The position numbers and the translations under genes were made by a program. From Ilex aquifolium (taxonomy: Eukaryota > Streptophyta > Magnoliopsida > Aquifoliales > Aquifoliaceae): a stretch of 64,000 nucleotides of DNA. Location of the stretch: contig OX637407.1 of NCBI GenBank assembly GCA_951799425.1, forward strand, positions 26,471,691 through 26,535,690. The letters run 5' to 3'. Below are positions 12,472 through 25,600 of this stretch, piece after piece. Under the pieces are notes generated by a model, which made no database searches, was not told the DNA's origin, and saw nothing but the letters and a program-made list of their open reading frames with translations. Every line of letters starts with the position of its first letter. Within the stretch, counting starts at the first letter, position 1.

Positions 12472-13918
12472 CTAAATACAGAGAATTTCAACAACACACA
12501 AACGTTTAACGATCAGAAGTAAGTTCAGATGAGGAAGAAGATAAAGGTTTTTGGGGGAATTACCTGGAAGCTCAAATTATTCAGTCAATAAGTTGGATAT
12601 TTCAACATTATGATCGGCAAAGCCCTTTTGTGTGTTAGTGGCTTTGCACAGGAGCAGGAGCAGGAGCATTAGTGATCTGACTTCGATGTTTGTTGAACAC
12701 TGAGAACCTCGAGCTCTTGTTTGGACGGGGTGATGATTTACAGAGAAAATGAAAGAACTTGTACGAAAGTGGAGACCAAAAGCTTGTTTGCAAATTTACT
12801 GAGGGAGAAATGGGAGGATTAGGGAACTTTTAACCCATTTCTTCTCAATTTTTTTTTGGGTTAATCGTACTCGGAATCTTAAATATTTCAATTACATCAT
12901 TTTTAGTGTTATAGGCAATCCTTTAAGTGGATGGGGTCTAAATTATTAACAATTTGTTTATTATAAACTTGTCACGTAATACTTAAATATTGGTAAAAAT
13001 ATAATTGGATAACTCTTTACCAAATTTCTACTCAAATTTGAACTATCCAAATTATTCATTTTTTATCGTAAACTATCTAAATCTTGGTCAAGAAATACCC
13101 ATATTACACATTTTTTGTCAAGAATTACCAAAATTTTGGTCAAAAGTTATCCAAGTTATTTTTTGTTCATATTTAAGTATCACGTGAAAAAATTTATAAT
13201 AAAAATATATTCAATAATCCAGAAACTAAAATGATACAATTGAAATATTAAGGACTAAACTAAGATAAATATAAAATTTTAGGGACTTCTAATACAATTA
13301 ACTCTTTTTTTTTAAAAAAAGTTAGCTTGTTTTAATGAGTTATTGAATATCTATTTAATATTAAAACTAAGAAATTAAATTATCAATTTTTATTGTACAA
13401 TAACTGTCAAGATACTGATTTAGGGGAATCGAAGTGATTAGAACAAAACAGAACTTTCTAGTCGAAAATGAAGAAGCAACGGACGTTATTCGTGGACAGA
13501 ATAACGAACATATATAGTGGATTTCATCTCCAATATCCTTTCCATTCTCTATTTTGATTCAATAATATAAAACTCATTCTAATTTTTTTTTTTCGCTCAA
13601 AAGTATTATCTTAACTAACACACTTTACAATGTCTAACAACTATATCAATTTACACTTATTTTTCTATTCTCTCTCATTTACCTTATTTTTTTTTTATTC
13701 CCTGTTTACTTTAGTTTTAAATTGTGTAATTAAAAATATAAAAATAAATTATTATTTAAAATATAAATATTATACAATAAATATTTTATTTTTTAATATT
13801 ATAGAGTATATTTAGACAATAGTTATTGTTAGGAGTACGTAGAATATAATATAAATATAACACCAAGCGATTCATCAAGAAGCTCGGGTTGAGCTAGATG
13901 GGCTCTTTGGCGTTCATT

Positions 13919-14586
13919 TAGGGGTGGCTATTTTTGACATGATACGATAACTCGACACGAATAAATGGGTTTGAGTTGACTATTTTTTGGTACAAACTCG
14001 TGTATGACACGACCCGTCAACACGAAGTGTTAATGGGTCGTATTTGGGTTCAACTCACTTAACCCAAATTGACCCGCCAACACGAAGTTTTTAACTCGAT
14101 GGAGATTGACTTAGCCTTTTCGTTGCATGTACGAGTTTTCATGTTCTGAATCTTCTGATGACTTGTTTTTTCCATTACTTTTGATGTTTAATTTGGTTGC
14201 GCGATGTACAATTAACATATTTAATTAGTATTGTATAAATAAAATATTAATTATTTGTAACTATTTATCAAGCAATGACATAATTATTGTATAAAAAAAA
14301 TATTATTACTCATTATTATTATTATTGTTATTATTAAGTTAATTTTTAGTTTGTAAAAAAAGTATGAGGAGATATTCAATTAAGTGAAAATAAAATCTTA
14401 GCGTTAAATTTTTTATTCAAAATTTATGTGGGTCAACACAAATACGAACACGACACGAAAATAAACAGGTCAACTCGACACGACACGATTAGTTAAATGG
14501 GTTGGATTAGGGTTGACTAATGTTCAACACGACTAATATTCGACACGACACGAACCCGACACAACACGACTCGATTGTCACCCCTA
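13919..14586. mobile_element. Non-autonomous hAT-type element
   Basis: Termini TAGGGGTGGC and GTCACCCCTA are inverted, and the subterminal regions are rich in CGACACGA-type repeats in opposite orientations. The 8-bp flanks CGTTCATT and TGTTCATC share the central six bases, fitting a hAT 8-bp target-site duplication. 668 bp, no transposase. A degenerate relative lies at about 18697-19153. Confidence 0.8.
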
Positions 14587-15212
14587 TGTTCATCCAAGTT
14601 CTTTTAAAGAAAAAGACATTAAATTCATCATGCCTTGGGGCCTTGTTAGAGTGTGGACCTAATCTCCTCCATATACACTTTTTGGATTAACTGGGCAGCT
14701 TGGTCTTCACTGTTTGAGTCTCCATAATTACGACAGTTCGACATGGTTAAACTTATTCTTCAACGTCTAGAGCATATGGTGAGACATTAGTTTCGGTCTT
14801 GATATAGGTGCGATAGAATCTCTTACAGATAGTTATGTGGTGCCGAAAGACAAAATTCCTTAACGGATATATGGAGTGACTATATATGTATATTCATTTA
14901 TTGTACCAAAAAATATATATATAGTGTGGTGTTGAGAGGCAAATATGTAGAGTGCGATAAAATTATAATTTAGCCACCTAAATAAGACTATTTTTTTTAC
15001 TTTGTCCCCTAAACTATTATGTTTTTTTTATATTATACCATCAACTATGTGATTAGTTTCACATTACCTCAATTACTAATGTCCATTATATATTTAATAG
15101 AAAATTATTTTATTTTACCTTCTAAACTATGTAATATTTTTCACTTTTTTCTAACATGTCATCAATTTTCTTCCAAAAAATAAAGAAAGTTTGTGATTGG
15201 GATAATGTGAAA

Positions 15213-15381
15213 GAGCAATGCTATGTAATCAAAATTTGTAACCCAAATTTTCATCACAAATGAAGGAGATCATTGGATTAGTGGTCCCATTTAAAAAAGT
15301 TGATGGGACCCACTCATTCACTAGTTCCCTTCATTTGAAATGCAAATTTAAGTTACAAATTTAGGTTACATAGTATTTCTC
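15213..15381. mobile_element. Fold-back MITE (hairpin element)
   Basis: Almost the whole 169 bp is an imperfect inverted repeat. GAGCAATGCTATGTAA at the left pairs with TTACATAGTATTTCTC at the right, continuing through AAATTTGTAAC and GTGGTCCCATTTAAAAAA. It has no coding capacity. Confidence 0.7.
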
Positions 15382-15489
15382 AATATCAAATAATCAAATT
15401 AGTTGAAGGGATAATATAAAAAATTAAACAGTTGAAGGGGTGAAAGTATAGTTACCCTAAATTAAACTGGGGGGTGTTTTGGGGAATTC

Positions 15490-16990
15490 AAAAGGAGACG
15501 GCAGTGGAAAGAGTCGATAAAAGGAGAAGAAAACCCTAGAGAGAGGATCACACTACTTGATCTTATCTGAGCGGTGGTAGTGGAGAAGGCGGCGGCGAGG
15601 GATGAGTGTGGAAAGAGTCACCCACCAGACCATCTCCATGGTCGGCTGCAGGCGGCTCTGCTCACTCACCACCAATCATGGCCTTCTTCTCTAAAACTGC
15701 GATGAAGACTGCCTGCCCCCTGAGCCAAACTCAAAAACAATTGACTTATTCGTCAATTTGGGCGATGATGGTTTCGCGGGCTCTACCACTCGAAATCTAT
15801 AACTTCTATTGTATGTTTGTTCTTATTGCTTTATATACTTATCTCATCCCTCGTAAGCACCTTTAATTGAAACTGTCTTACTGATAATTTTAGTATTCAT
15901 GAATTGTGGCCATTGAATCTCTGTTAGAAAGTTAATAGTGTTTGCAATTTCGGAAACCCTTTAGCGGTTAATGATTACACTTCTGATGCGAACTAGGCTG
16001 TTAATCTTGTCGGATGAGGTGGGTTCGCATTGCATCGTAGCGGATTTGTGTCAAAAAAATATTTCCCTTATTCTCGATTTTTAAATATTTTATGATTGAT
16101 TCTAATTTTTTTTACTATAACCTAACTTCATAAACTTATGTTCTGACCTAAAAAACAAGGGGAGTTTGGTATCTCCTTTGTACCCCAGTTACAGAGGCGG
16201 AGGTTTGTTTAGCAGTTGTTTTGGGATATTCTACGTTTTGGAATTTTTGGTAAATTGGTAAATGCAACATATATTTGACTGAATACCAATTTGATTTTGT
16301 TCTTTTATTCCAATTGGTGTGAAATATAGCTTCGATTGCATCGACTTTAAACCATTTATGGAACCCATGAAAAAATAGGATAGAATTTGGTTGAAATCTG
16401 ATACATCTTACTTGCACTGAATATAGATTTGGAGTTGAACTTATTTATTTTTTATATGGAGGTTTTGAGCTATGTTTTTCTTCCCTCAGTCTCAGGTTCA
16501 TGAAATATATGATTCAAGTAATGTCTGTTTAGTTTTGAGGACATCTAAAGTGCAGTCCAGCAGAATCTTAGGAAGAGTTGAAAACTAGACTTATTGAGTT
16601 TGAAACTTTGGTCGAGATGTAGGTAAACTGTCCCGATAACCCCTGCTGCAATACCAAAAAAAAAGAGGTTGGGGATAAGTGTGGGTCTTCAACTTATAAA
16701 CGCATGGCCTATGTATTTCCATTGTTTTTTTCCCTGAGTTCTCTTTGGCTGCAGGAGGGATGGGAGAAGCATCTAGCTTCTTGCCTTATACAGAAGTATT
16801 TTTACTAGCAGTTTGTGGGAACTCAAGGTACAGCTTTGGTGGATGATATCAGAAATGCGGCAAGAAGACTCACCTATATCCCCTGAAGTGCTAACCAAGC
16901 AGCAAACTTGGTGGCTACATCTACCAATAGAAGAAACCTAAGCTGTAATTGAGTCTATAACTCCAAGGGCTTGTTTGGTATGGGGGTTTG
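15490..16990 (+). other. Possible transcribed locus, not recognised
   Basis: The region starts like a plant leader (AAAACCCTAGAGAGAGG, then a GGTGGTAGTGGAGAAGGCGG stretch). Short frames begin at ATG 15602 (31 codons) and ATG 15680 (about 45 codons up to a possible donor TATT|GTATGT). A possible acceptor TTTGGCTGCAG ends near 16755. I could not join exons into a convincing protein and recognise no family. It may be a small gene, a decayed gene or a noncoding transcript. Confidence 0.25.
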
Positions 16991-17413
16991 GGGGGGGTTT
17001 GAGAACATGGGTTGGGGAGTAAATCCCCTTAAACCCATGTTTGGTATGTGTGAAGTATGGATAGGATTTTAAACCCGGCCCGCTCATGGCCCGGTCATGA
17101 GACCCTCATACTTGGGTTTCATGAAACCCAGGGGGGGGGGGGGTTTCATATGTTGGTTTGGGGGTTTAACATTCAAATGACATTTATACCTCTATATATC
17201 CTATATACCTCGTATATACAAATTGGTTAAGGGGTAAAATAGTCATTTAAATACAAATATATTATCATAATAATCATATATCCCTGCGCATACCAAACAT
17301 GGGTATGGATAGCATTGAATGTTGAATCCTATATTTGAATTCCATCTTTGGGTCAAACCTGGGTTTGGACAATCCAATTTAAACCCCTCCCAAAAAACAT
17401 ACCAAACAAGCCC
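16967..17413. mobile_element. MITE with perfect 16-bp terminal inverted repeats
   Basis: GGGCTTGTTTGGTATG at the left end is the exact complement of CATACCAAACAAGCCC at the right end. The flanking trinucleotide CAA is repeated on both sides. A 3-bp duplication and TIR of this kind suggest a Harbinger/Tourist-like MITE, although the usual duplication is TAA or TTA. The 447-bp element contains a G homopolymer near 17131. Confidence 0.75.
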
Positions 17414-17939
17414 CAAATGTTTTCAATGCTATATTATTGTCGGATTAGGGGTAACTCGTGCTGAGGGCACGATACAATATGAATGGTTTTAAGATGAATG
17501 TTGGTATTAGTTGAACGAGTCTATTTGAGACTATCGGATGAACTTATTAATGTCTGTATTATTTTATATTATAGATTGTACACTTTTTACTCATCAATTG
17601 AAGGGTTCTTGCCCAATTGGTGGGGAAAAAAAAAGATACAGCTTGGCTCAATAAGAAGCATCCAAGCTCAGTCATGGCCCTCCACCAGCAGCACAGATAG
17701 AAAAGTGACACGGCCAAAGTCCTTTACATTGTAATCTTTAGGTCTTTTTGATATGGGATTGCTCTTTAATTGGATTTTGACTCGATGCTTATGTAGTGTA
17801 TAGTATTCCAAGCTTTGCTCTCTATTCCTTGTTACGATCTCTTCAAAAATATTATATAATTCAAATAAAATTTAAAATGGGTGTCTGAAGGCAGGCAACT
17901 TTTGAGGTGTGGCTCCCTCCAACTGTGTCAGATGCATAA
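17414..17939. other. Spacer without a recognised gene
   Basis: AT-rich sequence between two transposable elements. The short open frame at 17498-17734 has no recognisable motif, and I see nothing else that can be named. Confidence 0.4.
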
Positions 17940-17949
17940 CCATTAACGG

Positions 17950-18669
17950 GGATGCAGCTCCTCTGCAGTTAGGGAGAAACAGCACCGCGTGCTGTTAGCG
18001 AGTAACGACACCGTTTTGTTTAGTTAGAAAAATAAAAAATTTGGACCAAAAAAAAAAAAAAAACGTGCCCAAACGATGACGTTTTAATAGGTTACACAGT
18101 TACTTTTACCCCAAAGACAAACCCGCCAAACGATGCACCGGAAAACTGGAAATAGAAGCATCCCTTGCACCGGAAATCAACAGCAGTTAAACAACATCTG
18201 CTTTTGAAAAGTTTGTCTTCTACCACATTCATTGCAACTGGTATATTTCACATCCACTGCACCTTTTTTTCTATCTCTTCTTCTTTCACCTTCTTGAAAA
18301 CCCAGAAAAAATGGGGATGTAGAGAATTGAGGTCGTGTGAAAAAAAATGAATCTTCGTGGTGGGTCTGGAGGGATAGTGTCTTCTGTTTATGGTGGTGGT
18401 GGAGGGGTGGCGCGTCATTGCTGTGAGGTGGAAAAGTGTGTCGCCGAGTACCACCGACACCACAAGTATTTGAGGTTCACACTTCACACCAAGGTGCCAT
18501 TGTTCTTTTGGGGAAAGTAAGAAATAACTGTGCAACCTATTAAAACGCCATCGTTTTGACAGGTGTTTTTTGGCGCAAATTATTTACTGTGCTAACTAAA
18601 CAAAACAGCGCCGTTATTCGCTAACAGCACGCGGTGTTGTTTCTCCGTAACTGCAGAGGAGCTGCACCC
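17950..18669. mobile_element. Mutator-like non-autonomous element (long TIRs)
   Basis: The ends are long inverted repeats of about 180 bp. GCAGCTCCTCTGCAGTTA, CGCGTGCTGTTAGCGA and CGTTTTAATAGGTT on the left recur in reverse complement on the right. The ten bases CCATTAACGG flank both sides (17940-17949 and 18670-18679). TIRs over 100 bp with a 9-10 bp duplication are typical of Mutator-like elements. The inner part is less AT-rich, with a CT-rich stretch followed by ATG-containing short frames, so captured host sequence is possible. No transposase. Confidence 0.85.
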
Positions 18670-18696
18670 CCATTAACGGTGAACCATGCACATGGG

Positions 18697-19153
18697 TTGT
18701 TATTTTTGACACATTAAATAATTGAAAATGATACGGAATTAATAAGTTAAGATTAGTTATTTATTAAAATAAATTTATAAATAACATGATTTTTTAACAC
18801 AAATAATAAATTGATTTGTTAGTGTCAAACACTATTAATACATTTACCTAATTTTATAGGAATAAAATATCAAATATTTTTTTTTTTTTTCAAGTATTGA
18901 CATAATTCTTATACAAAAGATAATTTATTTATTTATATTTATCAAGTTATTTATAGCTTATAAAAAAAATATGAGTGTGAGTTCGATTTGGAGATAATAT
19001 AGAATAATACTTAAATCTTATGTTAAATTTGTTATTCACGGGTTATATGAATCAAAACCAACATGACATAAAAATAAATAGGATATATTCACAAAACATA
19101 ATTAATTACATGAGTTGGGGTTCACATTTACTAATGTTTCACCCAAACCCCTA
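18697..19153. mobile_element. Degenerate relative of the hAT-type element at 13919
   Basis: The left end GGGTTGTTATTTTTGACAC and the right end with GGTTCACATTTACTAATGTT resemble the termini of the 13919 element (GGTGGCTATTTTTGACA and GGTTGACTAATGTTCAACA). Subterminal repeats are decayed and no flank duplication was found. Confidence 0.45.
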
Positions 19154-19589
19154 AAAAGAAAATCCTTAGCTATTGAAACATTATGATCTAAATTTTTTTT
19201 TTTAATTTAACGGTCAAGAGTGTTCAAATCAATTTATGTGTATTTCGATTAATTTTCTTCTCGATCTGATCAAAAATAAATCATTCACGCCAAGATTAAA
19301 ATATTTATAAAAGCCAAGATTAAAGTATTTATAAAAGATAAATTATTCGTGACCTGACACAAAAAATTGTCAAAATTCGATCTCATCGACACCTTTGTCG
19401 ATTCGAGCCTTGCCTATTCTCGTTTTTATTCCTATTAATTTTTCTTTCTGAAAGTTTTATACTAAAACAAAATTTAAAAAAAATAAAAATATGAAGGGTA
19501 TTTTTGCCTCACTAAAACCGTGACCATCACTAGCCCATCCATTAGGCGTTGCACGTACGCTTCTGCGTTTGATTCTGCGTCTCTCTCCC

Positions 19590-19630
19590 TCTCCCTCTCC
19601 CACACACACAAACACACACACACACACAAA
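19590..19630 (+). repeat. CT/CA microsatellite in the chorismate mutase leader
   Basis: Repeated CTCTCC units followed by CACACA units lie directly upstream of the ATG at 19640, probably within the 5'UTR. Pyrimidine-rich leaders are common in plant genes. Confidence 0.7.
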
Positions 19631-19639
19631 GATCCATTA

Positions 19640-22600
19640 ATGGAGGCAAAGCTGTCAGAAGCTGCCTTTCGTGTCATTTTAGCCCCCAAATCTCTAAATT
19701 CCCCAAGAACCGACTCGAATTTCGCCTATCAAACCACTCCGAAACTCCTTCAATCAATTTCAGGCAAAACAAAAGCTTATTGCACACTTCGAGTTTCTTC
19801 CGCTTCTCCCTCCAGGTATGGCTATTTTCTGGATTTCTTGATTCTTAAGTAGTGTTGTATAGTTACATATATTCACATTGACCCACCTGTATAACTGTAT
19901 ATTTATTGTATGTATCTTACAGAACCCCAGACTGGGAAGAAAGAGTGAATTTTCTATACGCATTTTGTTGGTGCTGACATACTTATCATAAATATTTGAG
20001 GCTCACTTGCATAATGCTAGTGTTTTTACTGTAAATCTCGTGTGCCTTAGCGCAACGGTAACAGTAAAGTTACTCCATTATCTCTGTGCAGGGCGGAGCC
20101 AGAAAAATATTTTAGGGTGGACACATTAATAAATTTTAATTTTTTTTTATCAATGTTATAGACTTAATTCAATGTAACTGTTATTTTAGTTGTAAATTTC
20201 AATGTTAGATGAGTCTACTTTCAATCAAAGTTGTGCATTGAAGTTCATAAATTCATATTTACTATAATTATGCGTAAAAATTCATTAAACATAAAAGGTT
20301 AAAAAACGATTTGCACGGAATGAACAAACAAAAAATAAATTAAATTAATTAAAACTTCGTAGGAGACTAATTATTCTCATATTACAATTGAATCTGATTA
20401 TTGTTTATCATTTAAAAGAATTACAAATCAATGATATCAATAAATACTTTTTTTCTATATACAAAATGGTAATAACAGTCTTTCATTTATTACCCTGTAA
20501 TTTATTACATGATAGCGCTCATTTCTATACAATAACAAAATAATCCTATAATTTAGAAAAATGAATGCGATATATCTAAAAATTATTCGGACATGTCTGT
20601 GTCTAAAAATTTAAGAATAATAGTAATTGCATCTAATTCAAAATTTAATTTTATATCTTGACCAAAAAAAAAATTCAAAATTTAATTGATAGGAACCCAA
20701 TGGTTTGTGACCATTGGATGAATAGTAGAAGTTATTAAATGTAGGGACTCACTATTAGATTTAATATCATAATGTATTAGTTTCAATAACATTATTTAAA
20801 AATTAATTATTATTTAAGTAGCCGTATATCTTAATCGATATCACAATAACACAATAATAAGGTAGACACAATTAAATATGTCTAAATTTTATATTGAAAA
20901 ATATATATCTAATGTAAAAAAATATTTGAGGGTGGGCACAATTAAATATATCTAAATTTTATATTGAAAAATATATATCTAATGTAAAAAAATATTTGAG
21001 GGTGGGCACAATTAAATATATCTAAATTTTATTTTAAAAAATATATATCTAATGTCAAAAAAAAAAAATTGAGGGGGGCACGTGCCCACCCTGGTCCAAG
21101 GGTGGCTCCGCCCCAGTCTCTGTGTGTGTATGTGTGTGCAACTGTAATTACTAATTTGTTTGAACTCAAATCTTGAGTCAAGATGGGTAACGAATCGAAT
21201 AATTGCGAATAGATCATCCTATTGAGGAGCGCATGATACTATTTGTAATAGTTGTTTAGTTGCTAGTTATTTTGGTGCTTTGTATGAAAGCAGAGAGTTG
21301 GTCATAATGCAAGCAGGCAGCATGGTTTATGTCCACATATACTTTGTTACTTGAGTTCATTACAAGGAACTGCTTGCTCAAATTTAAGAAGTGGATCACT
21401 TCTTTTGACTATGTGTTATCAGAGCTTGTCCCACATTGGTAGTAAATCTCCCATGCTAACAAACGAGCTCTTTGTGTCTTCTGCTCAGTATCAATTGGTT
21501 TTGTGGAGAACTTGATCTATGCTGATTATTTGTAATCCGGTAATGCCATGTGAAGCTTTGCGCTTATTACCAATATTTTTCTGAGTTGAATACTTTAGTA
21601 TCATAATATGTAATGAGTCGATTATTATGAAGGCCAGTCCTTAGCCTTTTTGCCTATTCAAGTGTTTGAAGGTCAACTTTTAACCTTGAGTTATATTTGA
21701 TGCAGACATACAAAGAAAAGGATGGATGAGAGTGAGAGCTTGACTCTAGAAAGTATAAGGCACTGTTTGATCCGGCAAGAGGATAGCATAATCTTTAGCC
21801 TCTTGGAAAGAGCTCAATATAGTTACAACGAGAACACATATAACCACAATGAATTTTCCATGGATGGGTTCGGTGGTTCTTTGGTTGAGTTCATGGTGAA
21901 GGAAACAGAAAAGCTTCATGCCCAGGTTATTTAATTTGTATAGACATGCTTAGAATGCCGAGAAAATGGAAAAAATTAGGGTTGTGTTTTTTCTAATAGA
22001 ATTTCTTTTGGAAATTAGGTTGGCAGATACAAGAGCCCGGATGAGCATCCTTTCTTCCCAGCAGACTTACCCGAACCTCTGCTTCCACCTTTACAGTACC
22101 CGCAGGTGATTGCTATCACATGGAATATAGGATTTTCGGACAGGATTTTTGTTTGAGTACAATTGTGAAGTATACAGTAGATCAATTTGTGGTATTGATT
22201 GGTGTGCTACTTTTTTTTTTAAACGTAAGAAGCACGAACACCCTCAAGACGGGTGGTGTATTTGTGTCGGGCATTGATACTTCTCGAACACCTTGAGTCA
22301 CATGTAAAATACTCTTTTAGCCATATTCATAACTAATAAATAAAATTTTAATTTTGGACTTAGAGTAGTGTCAGACACTTCTTTTGGTCATGCATGACTA
22401 ATAAATAAACATTTGTTGACATATAATTAGGAAACTTGAAAATTTGGAAAAATGACTATCTTATACCATGAATGAGTACACGATGACTAAGAAACATTGA
22501 CATGGACATGCCAACACGGAATTTTAAAAAAAAGTAAGGGACGGACATGTTGGAACACACATTATATATTACGTATTTATTTTTTACGTATATGATCATA

Positions 22601-25600
22601 TGATAATATAAATATATATATTAATAAAATAATCATTCAATTCATCTTATTTATAATTCTAACAATTTAACTTCATGAAGTCATTGAATAAATATCAAGT
22701 ATCAGACTGATGCATTCATCATAAACATTTATGATCCAGCAATCAATGACGGTTACAATTACAATTTAAAAAAATATCTCACTTCATAACCTTAATTTTC
22801 ATTTAATTTCAAAGAAACCCAGCTTCATGACCCTATTTCTCGTCAAATTACTTTCATATAAATGTTGTATCCCATTTTGTATATAATTTTGTAACCGTGT
22901 ACAAAATTATGTTTATATCAATGTCCTATGTCCACGTAGTGATTATAACTCTTTTTATATTAGATCTTTAACACATATCTCTTTGAAATTACAAAAATAA
23001 CTTGCTTCTTATAAAAGTTGTTGAAAAGTTTCTAAAAATTTAAAGGAAAAAAAAAACTCAAAATGTGTTTTTAGCGTGTCGATCGCGTGTCCCAACATAT
23101 CTCGAGCGTGTTGGTCATGTGTTTAAAAAAAAATATAGTAATAAAAAAATTGGACACTCATTTTAGCGTGTCCGAAAGGTGTCTGTATTCTAGACGTATC
23201 CATCACGGATACTTTGGCCAAAATGAAATGTCCATGCTTCCCAACATAATGATTTAGACCAATCAAGTTAAAGTTTACTTAAAATTAAACAATACAAGAT
23301 GTATAAAGTTTGTGAAAAAAAATGGACTTGAGATGATGTGAGCAATGATAATAATTATGTATGTTTTCTTCATTTGTCTGTAAAATATCATAGATTTTTG
23401 GCTATTGTGATCCATTACTAAAAAGAGCCTCTAGAGCAGAAGACGTAAGATTTCCTTATCATAAAGTACTCTTTTTTGGATCATACAAATAGTGTAATTT
23501 TACTATATGCAACAATAGCTTATGTAATTGATATTTAAAGTATATAATTATTTGTAGTGTATCATCAATGTGTGTATGCCCTACATTTTTTAAAAATGTC
23601 GTGTCTGCATATTTGTATCTTGTCGTCTCTATGTCCTATATTCGTATCCGTGCTTCTCAGTAGAAACAATTGAATATTATTAATGAAACTAGCATATGAG
23701 AGAACAAGGAGTCTTAATGAGATATGAAAAGAAGGAACGAAAAAGAAAGCCTATGCTGATACAATATAAGATAATAATACGGAAAAAAAAAAAGGGAAAC
23801 TCAAATGGCGCCATTATTCGCACACTTGAGCCCAATGATTTTTAATAAAAAATAAAGAAATCACTTCAAAGTCCTTGGATGTGGACACCAAAAGAGATGC
23901 CATAAAAGAGATTTTATCCTATAGATCTTTTCAAGGGACTTCCTCATCCTCAAAGATCCGCCCATTTCTTTTCAACTGAACCATCCAAAACAAAGCCAAC
24001 ACTGCACATCTCCATAAAGTCTTGACCTTAGTAGTACAAGAACCAAAACCATCACAATCTATACTAAGCAACAAATCGCTACTACTTGGATCACCCAAGG
24101 TATCTCAAGAACACCCAAGAGGTAATTCCACAATTTTGAGACAAGCAAAATGAAGGAATGAATGATTGTACTCTCATTGTCTTTTTTACAAAGGATACAC
24201 CATTGTGGTTGAATAGAGTATGATGGTATTAATATTTAGTTTCTTGTGTGCAATCAACTATGCAAAAACTTGTATTTTCAAAGGTGTTGTACTCTTCCAC
24301 ACAAAGGAAAAAGGTTGAAAGAAAGGAAGAAATGATTTGGCGATAAAAGAATCGAAGAATGAATATAAAAAAAACTCACTTGATGAAGAAATAAATCATT
24401 TTCTTCTATCCAAGGAATCTTTTCTCAAAGCAATGTTATCAAGAATACCCAAAAGAGAAGACAATTCATCCACTTTTTTGTCCCTCAAGTTTCTAAAAAA
24501 GTTGTAGTTTTAACTAATATTGGGGAAAAAGAGAATACCATACTAATGATGGATGAGTTATGAGATCTAGACAATCGATATAAACGAGGAAATAAAGATG
24601 CAAATGATCCCCCCCCCCTCCCCCCCCAAGAAAAAAAAATCTTTCTAGAAACAAATCTTCTCCCCATTACCAAGAACATAACATATTTATGGTATTGTGA
24701 AACAAGGAACACTCCCTCTAGAAATTAACTTCCAAGGGCAATGAGAACAACATGTCTCACTCACATTAGAATCCCACCCATTATCATGAATCTCATATTT
24801 GCTTTTGATCATTAAATGCCAAAGACTATTGTGCTCAATGGGAAATCTCCATAACGGCATAACCATTTACCAAGTAAAGCGGTATTTCTAGCTTTTAGGT
24901 TACCCAATTCTAGACCTCAGTGTGCTGCTTTTTCACGTTTTCAACTTGGAAACATTGACAGGCAACTCTAAGTCAGTAATGTTTTGAGTTGTAGTATCAT
25001 CCATTTGTACCAATAGCCATTTAGTTGTATCACATTGAATCTTTGTTTTAAACTTTGGAAATGATTTGATTTCCATTCAACATCTCCTGCTTGCTACTTC
25101 ACCATGAAAATGATTAGTAATGTATGATTTCAGGCTAATATCACTTGCCCATATCGTTGGTTACCCTTACCTAATTCTCCATTTGACCGAATATGATGAG
25201 CTGTTTTTCTCTATCATGTTTGAAGATAGATGATGCCTTGAGGCTAATTTATTTGCCCAGTCAACTGACACCCTTATGCCATTGTGTCAACAGGTTCTGC
25301 ATCCATGTGCTCATTCAATCAATATAAACACCAAGGTTTGGAATGTGTACTTTAGGGATATTCTTCCAAGAGTGGTAAAAGCAGGAGATGATGGTAATTG
25401 TGGATCTGCTGCTGTATGCGACACAATTTGCTTGCAGGTATGGCATTGAGCTGATATTCTTCAGAAGGAATTAATCATTTTTTCAGTAACATGAAATGTT
25501 TAGTGAAAAATATTGCTGTAATTAGGTGGATTACTTCTATAATTGACTTTCATTAAATTTAAGGTGTTTATTCCAAGCATATAATTGCTTTTGTTTTCCA

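Larger units (their letters stand above)
12780..15480. other. AT-rich intergenic region with mobile elements
   Basis: Upstream of the zinc-finger gene the sequence becomes very AT-rich. I see no gene. Recognisable content is the hAT-type element at 13919-14586 and the fold-back MITE at 15213-15381, listed separately. Confidence 0.5.
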
